This document shows positions 7,651 through 16,658 of a stretch of 35,846 nt of DNA, piece after piece (position 1 is the stretch's first letter; the number at the start of each line of letters is the position of its first letter). Location: IMG/VR virus record IMGVR_UViG_3300032893_000190, positions 1 through 35,846 of that record; one strand, given 5' to 3'. Below the pieces are notes generated by a model that was given only the letters and a program-made list of their open reading frames with translations, had not been told where the DNA came from and did no database searches. The position numbers were made by a program, and so were the translations under genes. The DNA comes from a virus.

Positions 7651-10600
7651 ATGTTTAAAAAATTTGGTGAAGCTATAACAGTTGATTCTTCAAGCATTCA
7701 GAGCGTAGATTCTGTTCTTGCAACAATGAACGATGAACAAATTAATGAGCATTTTAGAAAATTTGCAGGAGAGTTAAAGGTAGTTGCTCCAAAAGCGAAT
7801 GATTTTCTTTATTTTTCTGCAGTTATGCTACATGCAGCAGAAGCGTCGGCAGTAGATGAGTCTGGAAAGCCGAAAATAAAAAGAAACGGCGAACCTGTTA
7901 AAGTTTCATGGGACAAATCGGGTGGAACATGGAAGTGGGTCTCTAATGATCCTAATATTCTTCCATATAGAAATGCCAATGGAGATATTTTCCCTTCAGA
8001 AGAATTGATACGCGCACATAAAAACTGGGTAGGAAAACCGTTATGTGTAGATCATAAATCAAATTCAGTAGATGCTGTTAGAGGAATAATTCTCGACACC
8101 TACTACGATAGAGTAATGCATAGAGTTGTTGGTCTTTGTGCATTAGATAAGGTTTCGTATCCTGAACTTGCTCGTAAAATTTCAACCGGCACATCTGCAT
8201 CTGTTAGTATGGGTACTGCAGTAGGTAGGGCAATTTGCAGTGATTGCGGTAAGGTTGCAAGAAACGAATCTGAGTTTTGCCACCATATGAAGAATAGAAC
8301 CTGCTACGGAGAAATAAATGTTGATCTTAACCCAATAGAGTTATCTATTGTTGTTACCGGCGCAGATCCCAAGGCAAAAATTAGAACCATACTTGCAGCG
8401 GCTGATAATTTAAATAAATATATAGATAGCAAAGAGCAGGAACTCTCTAATAAAAATATGGGAGAAAAAATCGAAAATCTTGCCAAAGAATTACTATCTA
8501 TTGGACAAGAGATTTCTAAATTAAAAGACGAACTTACAGAGCAAGAAGAAGTCTCTGCTCCGTACGGAATGTCATCTGGAACAAAGGAAATGCCAGATAC
8601 GACATTACCAAATACTGATTTTAGTTTAAATTTTCCATCCAAATTAGCACATAATGAGGCATTAATATTAGAACTCTCCGATTTGCGTAAAAAAGTAGAG
8701 TCTAAATTGTCTAATATGGAGTCTCATTTAGCTAAACTTTCACATAAAATACAAGAGGAAATTATGTCGGGCACAAACAAATCAAACATTAACAAAGCAG
8801 CGTATCATCAGGGCGGTGGCGAACTCAATGACCCAGCCGCATTACCATATGATAAGGATCCTCTTGCCGAGCAGGTTCGTGCAAAAGAGGATAAGCAAAT
8901 GGTCGGTCAGAAACCATTTCCAGAGGTAGGAGATGTTGATGGCCTTCACCCCTCGCCTGAAAGCGTAGAGGAAAAAGATGAGCTTGCCCGCAAAAAGATG
9001 CTTGCCCGAGCAGAAGCGGAAGAACGCTCACTTCGTCGTGCCGCTGCATTATTAAAAGCTAAGGAGACACAAATGAATAAAAAACAGGCATATCATCAAG
9101 GCGGCGGCGGCGTTAATGAACCTGCACCGCACAAAGTTAAATATGATAAGGATCCTCTTGCCGAGCAGGTTCGTGCAAAAGAGGATAAGCAAATGGTTGG
9201 TCAGAAACCATTTCCAGAGGTAGGAGATGTTGATGGCCTTCACCCCTCGCCTGAAAGCGTAGAGGAAAAAGATGAGCTTGCCCGCAAAAAGAAACTTTTA
9301 CGCGCAAGTCTAAAAGGAAAATTTGTTAAGGCCGCTAATACAGATGGTTCAGATAATCTTGGAGCCAGCTCATGGCAAATTTTCGCCGATAACAAATTGG
9401 TTCTCACTGCTTCAGTTGATGAACTAACAGGCGGAAATTCAGAATTACTTTATGATAGCGTTGCAACCAAAGAATTTGGTTCAAATATGCTTCGTAAAAT
9501 CAATGAAATTGGCCTAGAGAAGGCGGCAAGTCTTTATAAGAAAGCACAAGCCGTAACCGAAATGGGCGCACAGCCAGCAGCTCCTGCCGATATGGGCGGC
9601 GCAGCTCCAGTTCCACCCTCAGCAGGTGAGGGTCTTGAGGCAGCTCCAGCCCCAGCAGATATGCCAGCCGAAGAAAGCGGTGGAAAGGGAGATTTGAAAG
9701 ATACTGTTAATGAATTAACTGAAAAGTTAACAAATGATGTTTCAGATCTTAAAGAGGCCGTTAAAGCTCTTACTGGAGAGCAAGCAGAAATGGGAGATAT
9801 GGATGAACTTAAGACAGCTTCAGCCGAATATGCATCTCTCCATAATATGCGCAGAGAACTAAACGAAGCATTACTTGCCGAGTTCTCAAAAGCAGCTTCA
9901 GATCTCAAAGAGCACGAGGATGAGTTAAGATTAATTGCTCAAACAATGGAAGATGGTACTGTTAACGAGTCAAATCGTGAGTACTTCGAGAGCATTGTTG
10001 AAGATGCGATAACAGATGCAAAGGCTGCATTGGTCAATGTTGCCGAGCTTAAGAGCGCATTTGTTAAGTATGCAAATGGCACAGAGACTCTCTTTAATCT
10101 CCAAAAAGAAGCAAATGTCGATGCTGAACTTATGGCAGATGTCAATGATGCAAAAGACAAGAAATCAAGCAAGAAATCATCAAAGAAATCAAGCAAAAAG
10201 TCAAGCAAGAAGTCATCAAAGAAATCATCTGGCAAAAAGATGAGCAAGAAGTCGTCTGCAAAGAGCTCTGATGATTGCATGCCGGCAGCAGATCATATGC
10301 ATATGTCTGATGTCAATGATGTCAAATTGGAAGTTGAATTACCACAAATGGATATGGAGAAAATGTTGGAAAAATCAAAAGTCGTTGCTTCTGATGAAAC
10401 AAAACTATCAACTAAAGAAGCTCGTGCAGAAGCGCGCGCTAAACTTGCCGCTCACTCAATTGAGTTTAGTAAGATTTTAGATGATGCACATCCAAAAGGT
10501 GGAGAAACAACTCATTTAGATGTCAAACCATCAGATGATTTAGCCAAGGTAGAGGATCTTAAAGAGGTTCAGAAGGCAATGCAAGAAGTTGCCGATATGC

Positions 10601-11115
10601 CCCCGAAGGTCAGAAAAGAAGCAGCTCGTATTCAGGAACTTGTAGCCGAGGGTAAACTCGCTGCAGAAGACGTGGATGATTTAGTTGCCCACGGAGTTGA
10701 TGCAGATGCTATCAAATACTGGAAGCAATTCTATGGTCAGGGTGGCAAAGAGTCTTCGGAATTTGCAACCGAGTTAACCAAAGAGTATGTAAAAGCCCAA
10801 CTAGAAGAAGAAATGGGCAAATATCGTACCAAGATTGCTCGCGCATATGAATTTGCATATGACATGGTATCGCGCGACCTACTTGCCAATGATCGCTCGG
10901 CAATAAGCAATCAGGTTGATGAAATAATGAAATGGAACGACGAGGCTTTTGAAAGCATGAAGCGCGTAGTTGCTAAACACAAACCGGTTATGGCCAAAAA
11001 AGCAGCACTACCAAATGTTGGTTTAATTGGAAGCGGCGAAATGTTTAGCAAAGAAGGAGAGGCTCAGGATCTAAAATCAGCTCTTGAGGCAGCCTTCTCA
11101 AACCGTAAGTTCTGA
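7651..11115 (+). CDS. Prohead protease-scaffold polyprotein
   Basis: 1154 residues, start ATG with AGAGGA upstream. Residues ~90-250 look like a herpes/T4-type prohead (assemblin-like) protease. NANGDIF and HKNWVGKPL lead into VDH with His135; GTSASVSMG holds candidate nucleophiles Ser184 and Ser186; a zinc-knuckle pattern follows (C196-x2-C199, C210-H211), then NPIELSIVVTGAD. The rest is acidic, helical and Ala/Pro/Lys-rich, as in scaffolds. It includes a 98-residue unit present twice (near residues 380-450 and 478-548) and a KKSS tract at ~835-870. Two in-frame internal ATGs with good ribosome sites (8764 and 9073) could give nested scaffold products. The protein would cut and shape the prohead core. 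The catalytic residues are assigned by pattern only. Confidence 0.75.
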   Translation: MFKKFGEAITVDSSSIQSVDSVLATMNDEQINEHFRKFAGELKVVAPKANDFLYFSAVMLHAAEASAVDESGKPKIKRNGEPVKVSWDKSGGTWKWVSNDPNILPYRNANGDIFPSEELIRAHKNWVGKPLCVDHKSNSVDAVRGIILDTYYDRVMHRVVGLCALDKVSYPELARKISTGTSASVSMGTAVGRAICSDCGKVARNESEFCHHMKNRTCYGEINVDLNPIELSIVVTGADPKAKIRTILAAADNLNKYIDSKEQELSNKNMGEKIENLAKELLSIGQEISKLKDELTEQEEVSAPYGMSSGTKEMPDTTLPNTDFSLNFPSKLAHNEALILELSDLRKKVESKLSNMESHLAKLSHKIQEEIMSGTNKSNINKAAYHQGGGELNDPAALPYDKDPLAEQVRAKEDKQMVGQKPFPEVGDVDGLHPSPESVEEKDELARKKMLARAEAEERSLRRAAALLKAKETQMNKKQAYHQGGGGVNEPAPHKVKYDKDPLAEQVRAKEDKQMVGQKPFPEVGDVDGLHPSPESVEEKDELARKKKLLRASLKGKFVKAANTDGSDNLGASSWQIFADNKLVLTASVDELTGGNSELLYDSVATKEFGSNMLRKINEIGLEKAASLYKKAQAVTEMGAQPAAPADMGGAAPVPPSAGEGLEAAPAPADMPAEESGGKGDLKDTVNELTEKLTNDVSDLKEAVKALTGEQAEMGDMDELKTASAEYASLHNMRRELNEALLAEFSKAASDLKEHEDELRLIAQTMEDGTVNESNREYFESIVEDAITDAKAALVNVAELKSAFVKYANGTETLFNLQKEANVDAELMADVNDAKDKKSSKKSSKKSSKKSSKKSSKKSSGKKMSKKSSAKSSDDCMPAADHMHMSDVNDVKLEVELPQMDMEKMLEKSKVVASDETKLSTKEARAEARAKLAAHSIEFSKILDDAHPKGGETTHLDVKPSDDLAKVEDLKEVQKAMQEVADMPPKVRKEAARIQELVAEGKLAAEDVDDLVAHGVDADAIKYWKQFYGQGGKESSEFATELTKEYVKAQLEEEMGKYRTKIARAYEFAYDMVSRDLLANDRSAISNQVDEIMKWNDEAFESMKRVVAKHKPVMAKKAALPNVGLIGSGEMFSKEGEAQDLKSALEAAFSNRKF
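8754..8766 (+). promoter_or_regulatory. Internal ribosome site and in-frame start in the scaffold gene (1)
   Basis: AGAGGAA precedes ATG 8764 with a 5-nt gap after GAGG, in the same frame as the polyprotein. Initiation here would yield a 783-residue protein without the protease domain, starting MSGTNKSNINKAAYHQGGG. The spacing and strength equal those of real starts in this window. Use is inferred. Confidence 0.5.
8847..8998 (+). repeat. Scaffold direct repeat, copy 1
   Basis: This 152-nt stretch recurs at 9141-9292 with a single mismatch (GGTCGG versus GGTTGG). The offset is 294 nt, exactly 98 codons, so the duplication is in frame. It encodes KDPLAEQVRAKEDKQMVG and onward to DELARKK. Near-identity at silent positions implies a recent duplication or conversion. 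Confidence 0.95.
9061..9075 (+). promoter_or_regulatory. Internal ribosome site and in-frame start in the scaffold gene (2)
   Basis: AAGGAG lies 6 nt before the in-frame ATG 9073, at the beginning of the second repeat copy (MNKKQAYHQGGGG). A product of 680 residues would contain one repeat copy plus the acidic and KKSS regions. It is a canonical Shine-Dalgarno site inside a coding sequence. Confidence 0.5.
9141..9292 (+). repeat. Scaffold direct repeat, copy 2
   Basis: Second copy of the 152-nt unit of 8847-8998, with one mismatch, in the same reading frame. The sequence between the copies encodes an Arg/Ala/Glu-rich helix. Confidence 0.95.
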
Positions 11116-11130
11116 TCATAAGAGGAAAAA

Positions 11131-11715
11131 ATGAAAAAATTTGATTTAGCTTCATCAATGGAGCAAGTGTTGAATAGTGATGAATACAAGGCGACTTTTT
11201 CATCATCAGAAATAATGAAAAAACTTGCTTTCAAAAGAGTTGCAGATGAAAATAAAGAAACTGAAGTTGAATCTGAATTTTCAAAGGTAGCCGAAGACAA
11301 GTGCTCAAACTGTAAGGGCGAAATTCCAAAAGATAAGCCCGGACCATGCGTATGCCAAGGCGATTGTAAGGATACTGCCGGAACACGCGTAAGCACCTGT
11401 CATTCAAAACCAGCTGCTCTTTATTTCGCAAAACCACCAAGCAATGATAAATATCATCCGTTTACAGGAAAAGCAGAAATGTCTGCAGAAGATGCTATAG
11501 TAATAGTTGCCTCTGATAGATTAATCACTGTTTCCGAAGAACTTGATAATGCCGGTTTTGATGAGTTGTCTGCAAAAGCAATTCTATTGGCTAATGAGAT
11601 CATTGCAGAGGCGGCCAAGAAAAAAATGAAGAAAAATAAAAAATCTTCAGACAAAAAATCTAGCAAGAAGTCCTCAGATAAGAAATCTAGCAAAAAATCT
11701 TCAAAAAAATCCTGA
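11131..11715 (+). CDS. Cys-rich protein with KKSS tail, 194 aa
   Basis: Starts 15 nt after the polyprotein stop with an AGAGGA site. The middle holds a Cys cluster: C-x2-C (CSNC), then CVCQGDC, then a later Cys-His (STCHSK), a possible zinc site. A short helical domain follows. The last ~30 residues are almost only Lys, Ser and Asp (KKSSDKKSSKK pattern), the same low-complexity type as residues ~835-870 of the upstream scaffold. Such tails are strongly basic and could bind DNA or core protein. Position suggests a prohead-core or head-associated role. I do not recognise the family. Confidence 0.75.
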   Translation: MKKFDLASSMEQVLNSDEYKATFSSSEIMKKLAFKRVADENKETEVESEFSKVAEDKCSNCKGEIPKDKPGPCVCQGDCKDTAGTRVSTCHSKPAALYFAKPPSNDKYHPFTGKAEMSAEDAIVIVASDRLITVSEELDNAGFDELSAKAILLANEIIAEAAKKKMKKNKKSSDKKSSKKSSDKKSSKKSSKKS

Positions 11716-11717
11716 AA

Positions 11718-12131
11718 ATGTTTATAAAAAAATCATTTGAGGAAGACATTGTAAAGGCAATGAGAGAGAATTTAATCTCATCTGTTGTTAATAAAGAAAC
11801 AGCCAAAGATGATAAGCTTTATTCTGCTATAGAGCATTTGTCTTTGGCTGCCGATTTATTTGAGCAATCTGATATGATTAAAGAGGCTGAATTAGCTACT
11901 CGCTTTTTAGAAATAGTTGCCAAAAAAACAAGCAAAAAATCCGATCCTGCAACAAAAAATCTAACCCCCTCAAAAATGTTAGAAAATCTTAAGCATAGAG
12001 GCTGGGTATTTAATGCAGATGATCATCTCGCAAATGACGAAGAGTTAGGTTTGGAATTTGAAAAGCTTGTAAAACAAATTCAAAAAGAAGACGAAGAAAA
12101 AATAAAGAAGGAAGATTTTGAGGAAGAGTAG
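11718..12131 (+). CDS. Helical acidic protein, 137 aa
   Basis: Starts 2 nt after the previous stop. Residues ~35-70 (SAIEHLSLAADLFEQSDM and onward) form an amphipathic helical hairpin that resembles short helical repeats in other large-phage virion proteins. Residues ~85-105 contain HRGWVFNADDH. The C-terminus is Lys/Glu-rich. It is the last gene before a predicted terminator, so it closes the protease-scaffold cluster. The function is unknown. Confidence 0.75.
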   Translation: MFIKKSFEEDIVKAMRENLISSVVNKETAKDDKLYSAIEHLSLAADLFEQSDMIKEAELATRFLEIVAKKTSKKSDPATKNLTPSKMLENLKHRGWVFNADDHLANDEELGLEFEKLVKQIQKEDEEKIKKEDFEEE

Positions 12132-12161
12132 ATTTTTTTAAATTTAAAAAAATAATTATAT

Positions 12162-12199
12162 AAATCCCCTGATATATTAATTCAGAGGATTTATTTTTT
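12162..12199 (+). terminator. Rho-independent terminator overlapping the leader of the next gene
   Basis: AAATCCCCTGA pairs with TCAGAGGATTT (11 bp, one C-A mismatch) around a 9-nt AT loop, followed by ATTTTTT. The T tract ends at the GGAG ribosome site of the gene at 12209, so readthrough or start-site access could be regulated by the hairpin. Confidence 0.65.
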
Positions 12200-12208
12200 G
12201 GAGATTAA

Positions 12209-12901
12209 ATGTTAAGAATTATTTATCACGCATATGCAAGACCATTTTCTTGGCCATGTGATCCCGCTGCAGAATTCGAGCCCGGACAAGTTGCGCAATT
12301 ATCTGTTGTTGGAAATCAGGTAGTTGCAACTGTATCAGATGGTCGAGCACCAATTGGAATTATAGATGATATTAGAACAAGATCCTTCCACGCCAATTCT
12401 TGGGATGAAGAGGTCGCAATTCCTATTACTGGTATTCCAGGTCCAGGCGGTCAATTGGTTACCCCATATGATATTAAATATGAATTATTAAATCCAAATA
12501 TTGTTGCTTCTAGCTTTGTTTCTGACCCCGTTCCAGTTCAGTTAATTCCAAGAAATGGAGTTATAGTTATTCCAGCAGGAACCGTTTTAAATGCCGATTT
12601 GATTGGAAATGGCACTGCAAATGGAATTAAAACATATGTAAGATATTCTTATCAGGTGCCAAATGTTCCAGGAGATGATTCTACAGCAGGCTCTCAAAGA
12701 ATTACCGTATGGGTCCATAGGTTTATTGGAGAAACTGATAGATTTGATACCTCTGCAGAATATCCGTTAAATGCTAATTTATTCGTCAATCAATATGGTA
12801 TGTTTACTACTACTCAGCCGGCACCAAATTATCCGTCTGTTGCCATAGTTACTGCCCCTCCTGCCCCTCTATTAAGTTCCCTTCAATTTATGTGGTTGTG
12901 A
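12209..12901 (+). CDS. Probable virion surface/decoration protein
   Basis: 230 residues, beta-rich and low in charge, with GGAG 5 nt before the ATG. The pattern EFEPGQVAQLSVVGNQVVATVSDG (read in pieces at residues ~22-46) followed by APIGIIDD is a G-x-V...APIG(I/L) strand layout seen in phage decoration or beta-tulip type proteins. The gene at 18642 shows a looser version. A Pro/Ala-rich C-terminus ends in FMWL. Placement between the scaffold cluster and the capsid gene fits a virion protein. Exact role is not proved; a tail or baseplate protein is the main alternative. Confidence 0.6.
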   Translation: MLRIIYHAYARPFSWPCDPAAEFEPGQVAQLSVVGNQVVATVSDGRAPIGIIDDIRTRSFHANSWDEEVAIPITGIPGPGGQLVTPYDIKYELLNPNIVASSFVSDPVPVQLIPRNGVIVIPAGTVLNADLIGNGTANGIKTYVRYSYQVPNVPGDDSTAGSQRITVWVHRFIGETDRFDTSAEYPLNANLFVNQYGMFTTTQPAPNYPSVAIVTAPPAPLLSSLQFMWL

Positions 12902-12979
12902 GCTTTTTATTGTTTAATCAAAATATATCTTAGATAATATTTCCGCATATTAGTGGTGGTATATCCTTTAGAGGTTTTT

Positions 12980-14131
12980 ATGAATTCAAAAAATAAAGAA
13001 TATTCGGAAATATTAGACAATATGAACAAAATAGCAGAATCAAAGGGACTGGTATATAGTGATTCGCTAAATAAAATAAAAAATAAAAAAGATGCTAAAA
13101 AATTAGATCTAAGTCTATCAAAAAACTTTGAAGAGAATGTTATTAAATTAGCAAACGGATTAAGACAAGAAGGATTTGTTGCATACGCAGATCATCTTGA
13201 ATCAAAACTATTACTTCTTAAACAAGCCAAAACACATATGTATAAGGTATTTGAAGAAGAAGGTAAAGATCTTTTAGAGTTCTCTCACCCTGAAGGAAGT
13301 CATACTGTTTTAAAAGCAAAAGATGATAATGGCGATGTTGAAGATTTATTAGATCAACAAGAAAAAGATATTGCCGTTGTAAAAAAGCAACCAACTGGAA
13401 AGCTTTCTTCTGCAGCTCTATATATAACGGCAGCTGCATCTGATAACGATATTGTAAAAGAAAAGATTCTGCTCGCAAAAAAAGAATATGATAATATGCG
13501 AGAAATTGTTAATAAGAAATTAAGCATCAATTTAGGATATCCAGGAGAAACTGGAGCCATTTCGGGAGATGATGTTTCTACAAGGCTTAATGTTTCAGAG
13601 ATGCTTCGTGGATTAACTCCCTTCGGAAAAAATACTTTCACTAAAGCATTAGAAGAGCCGTCTATTGAGCATATAGTAGAATTAAGATTATCAATAAAAA
13701 ACAGAGTACAACCAAGATTAAAGCCCGGAGTTATTAGCGGATTAGATGAGGATACCTGGGTTTCTATAAAAGGATATTTTGATCGCATTGATTCATATTT
13801 AAAGAAAGCACAAGATATAATGAGCAATAGTGCAAGAGATAAGTCAATAATGATTGATTTTCTTTCTAATAAACTATCCTTATTTCAGGGCAAAAAAGAA
13901 AGTGAAAAAATTGTAAAAAATAAAAATTTAGTTTCTTTAATAGATAATTTGAACTATGGTATCAGTGAGTTAATAAAATCTATTGCATCAGAAAATTATA
14001 TAGATAAAAACGATATATCTGCCATAACTTCAGAAAGTTCTTTTGATAAATTTAGATCAATAAAAACATATGCTGATTTGCAGGAAACATTGGATGACTT
14101 TGATAATAAATTAAACGAATATACAAAGTGA
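12980..14131 (+). CDS. Virion-associated hypothetical protein, 383 aa
   Basis: The frame could extend to 12953, but ATG 12980 is chosen because GAGG lies at 12971-12974. Residues ~40-75 (NVIKLANGLRQEGFVAYADH) and the following LLLLKQAKTHMYKVF and FSHPEGSH form a helical block of a type that recurs in large-phage structural clusters. A central spacer is Ala- and Asp-rich. The C-terminal ~200 residues are helical. No catalytic motif is visible. It leads a run of five closely packed genes. Confidence 0.7.
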   Translation: MNSKNKEYSEILDNMNKIAESKGLVYSDSLNKIKNKKDAKKLDLSLSKNFEENVIKLANGLRQEGFVAYADHLESKLLLLKQAKTHMYKVFEEEGKDLLEFSHPEGSHTVLKAKDDNGDVEDLLDQQEKDIAVVKKQPTGKLSSAALYITAAASDNDIVKEKILLAKKEYDNMREIVNKKLSINLGYPGETGAISGDDVSTRLNVSEMLRGLTPFGKNTFTKALEEPSIEHIVELRLSIKNRVQPRLKPGVISGLDEDTWVSIKGYFDRIDSYLKKAQDIMSNSARDKSIMIDFLSNKLSLFQGKKESEKIVKNKNLVSLIDNLNYGISELIKSIASENYIDKNDISAITSESSFDKFRSIKTYADLQETLDDFDNKLNEYTK

Positions 14132-14137
14132 AACAAA

Positions 14138-15232
14138 ATGGCAAAGGTAGAAATAGATATTCCGACTGAAACAGGTGATATTGCTAAATCTCCCGGAACA
14201 GTCGCGCCCGCTAAAAGCAAAATAGATATTGATAAGCCGCCCGCAGAAACACCATATATTGAATTAGATGAATTGCCAAAATCTAATGTTAAGCAGCCGG
14301 CACAATATTCTGCCAATATATCTGAAAGCAGTAATGAAATAAAAGAAATGCAGCAAGCCATTATTGATTTTGGCAATGTGGTTTCAGAGCATGATTTTGC
14401 CTCATTAACACCAGGTCCAACACAACAAGATGATAAACAGGGACATAATCTTGACGGTCATAATTCTTTCGGCAATTTTTTAGTAAATAGATATATTAGC
14501 CAAAGCATGCCAGAAGGAAAGCAGTTTCAAAATGTTAAAGAGAAGGTTCCTGTTCGTATGGAGGCCGCAACTCCAGATAAAAGTATTAGAGCAATCATAG
14601 CGACAATAAAGAGAATAGGACAATATTCAGATGAAAAAAAGCCAGATGGAAATTGGGGTCCCAGAACAAATAATGCGTTAAAACAAATATTAGGTTTTGG
14701 TAAGGCCTTATATCTTTTAAAGGCAGATATGTCTTCATCAAAAGAACTTGATGTATTGTCCAGAGATTTTACCCCATCTGTTCTTGAATCATTAATACCA
14801 AATAAGGATACTGATATTTCGTTAGATGAAAAAAATTCAAGAGCCCCAAATATAGTTGAACAAATTAAAAAAATTAAAAATCTATATTTAGATTTTGAAA
14901 AAAATACTTTAAATAACGATAAATATAAAGATATTATTGCTCAAAATAAACCCTTTGTATCAATTAACAAACAACCCATAAAACTATCAGATGTTGAGAA
15001 TAGTTATTTTAATAAGCATAAGTCAGCTCAATTAGAAAATGTTGAAGTAAAAAACATAGAAAATGGAAAAGCAGCTGCGGTATCTTTAAATGATTTATAT
15101 AATTTAGATAATTTTAAAAAGTTATTACAAAATATTCAATTAAGCGGAGATGTAAAAACAATTAAGATGCAGCTCGATAATATATATAATCAAATAGTTA
15201 AATCAAAAAAAGATATGAGTCCGGGCTTTTGA
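14138..15232 (+). CDS. Hypothetical protein with peptidoglycan-binding-like motif
   Basis: 364 residues. The N-terminal ~80 are Pro-rich and disordered. Around residues 165-185, PDGNWGPRTNNALKQI matches the D-G-x-W-G-x-x-T-x-x-A signature of PG_binding_1 domains, three-helix modules that bind cell-wall peptides. The rest is Lys/Asn-rich helix. A virion protein that touches peptidoglycan is possible, but the domain is short and only one signature is seen. Spacing is 6 nt from the gene before and 7 nt to the gene after. Confidence 0.65.
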   Translation: MAKVEIDIPTETGDIAKSPGTVAPAKSKIDIDKPPAETPYIELDELPKSNVKQPAQYSANISESSNEIKEMQQAIIDFGNVVSEHDFASLTPGPTQQDDKQGHNLDGHNSFGNFLVNRYISQSMPEGKQFQNVKEKVPVRMEAATPDKSIRAIIATIKRIGQYSDEKKPDGNWGPRTNNALKQILGFGKALYLLKADMSSSKELDVLSRDFTPSVLESLIPNKDTDISLDEKNSRAPNIVEQIKKIKNLYLDFEKNTLNNDKYKDIIAQNKPFVSINKQPIKLSDVENSYFNKHKSAQLENVEVKNIENGKAAAVSLNDLYNLDNFKKLLQNIQLSGDVKTIKMQLDNIYNQIVKSKKDMSPGF

Positions 15233-15239
15233 GGTAATT

Positions 15240-16658
15240 ATGAGTTTTTTAAAAGATGATAAGGTATTATATAAGTTGCTTGTTGATTCTGGATTAATTA
15301 ACAAAGCCATATATAAATACGCCCAAGATGCAGCCTCGGTATCGGATCTTGCAGTAAAAATGATTGATAATTTAAGAAACTCTCTTTCATTAATGCCAAC
15401 CGCCCCAGGAAGTGATGAGGCCGAAATATATCCAAGAGATTTATTAACATTAGGTAATTTTATAGCTTATTTAAATCGTCATAAGATGTATCAGGACGGA
15501 TTATTGGTGGTTGTAGACGCTCCTAAAAATCCAGATGCCTCAAAGTATATTCAGTTCGAATCTCCCTTTGAAAAAATGCAAGGTATGTTTAGATTTGTTT
15601 ATAAGGATGGTCTAATTCATTTGCTTAATCATCTGAAAGAAATTGCTGACAAAAATGATGACGGAATTATGCGAGCAATGTTAATTAAGCTTACCGAAGA
15701 GGCTAATGAAAAACTGAAGCTTAAAATTTCTATGGAATTAGATGATACCTCAACCAGCGATGATTTGGTATTAGATAAATTGCCGCAAGAACTTGACCTT
15801 GAGAAATTAAAAAATCTTACAGAGAGTATGTTAGACGAAACCGGAGATTTTGAATTAAAGGCAAGATATTTTAAAACAGATAACGCTAAATATTTAAGAA
15901 ATCATTACAATATAACACCATCTACCATTTGTGTTTTTTATAATTATCTTTATAATAGAGCCTTAAAGAAGAATAATGAATTTTATATCAACAGTGTATC
16001 TTCATTGGCCAAAGATGCCGGCTGCACATTAAGCAAAATTTCTGATAGCAAGCCTTCTGACCAAAAAACAATTGCTCCATCTAAAGATACCGTTTTAACA
16101 AATAAAGACAAACAGGTAGGTAGTAATGTAAGCCAGGAAGAAGATTTAGAAGATAAATCTATAACATCTTTATTATCAGCATTACCGTTTATAGAAAATG
16201 GGATAAATTTAAATAGAATATCATATTTTATGAATGCAACATATGATTTTCTTTCAGAATACAATAAGCTACAAAAAGGAGGCTTCGGATCGCTTGAATC
16301 TATAGAGGCTATGGAAAGAGATATAGATAGTAAAATAAGCGCATGGAAAGCAAATGTATCAAAATATCCTGTGCTTTTAAATGGAATACAAAGTTATAGA
16401 TCAGGTGATTCTGCCAGACAAACCAAATTAGTAAGCGATCATGGAGAGGATGTAAGATTAACATATAATAATTTGGGTATTATGAAAGGAATTGTGGTTG
16501 ACTGTATTAGTGCTCTTGAAACACTAAAACAAACTCAGGTTCCAAGATTAATACAAAATCTTGATCAGCAAATAAATCTTGGAAATCAGCACCTTCGATC
16601 TATCACAGACGACATGTATAATTTAGCGGCCTCAATTAGAAATGGACTTGGAAAATGA
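15240..16658 (+). CDS. Helical structural-type protein, 472 aa
   Basis: Starts at ATG with GAGGT upstream. The protein is mostly alpha-helical, acidic, with a disordered Ser/Lys/Thr stretch near residues 275-305. It contains AIYKYAQDA near the N-terminus, one of several KYA-type short motifs in neighbouring proteins. The C-terminal ~70 residues form a long heptad-like helix. The stop overlaps the next start (ATGA). I do not recognise a family. Confidence 0.75.
   Translation: MSFLKDDKVLYKLLVDSGLINKAIYKYAQDAASVSDLAVKMIDNLRNSLSLMPTAPGSDEAEIYPRDLLTLGNFIAYLNRHKMYQDGLLVVVDAPKNPDASKYIQFESPFEKMQGMFRFVYKDGLIHLLNHLKEIADKNDDGIMRAMLIKLTEEANEKLKLKISMELDDTSTSDDLVLDKLPQELDLEKLKNLTESMLDETGDFELKARYFKTDNAKYLRNHYNITPSTICVFYNYLYNRALKKNNEFYINSVSSLAKDAGCTLSKISDSKPSDQKTIAPSKDTVLTNKDKQVGSNVSQEEDLEDKSITSLLSALPFIENGINLNRISYFMNATYDFLSEYNKLQKGGFGSLESIEAMERDIDSKISAWKANVSKYPVLLNGIQSYRSGDSARQTKLVSDHGEDVRLTYNNLGIMKGIVVDCISALETLKQTQVPRLIQNLDQQINLGNQHLRSITDDMYNLAASIRNGLGK

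Noticed and set aside
9939-10280. 113-residue minus-strand frame rich in Asp, Phe and Leu
   Set aside because: It is the antisense of the KKSS tract in the scaffold gene.
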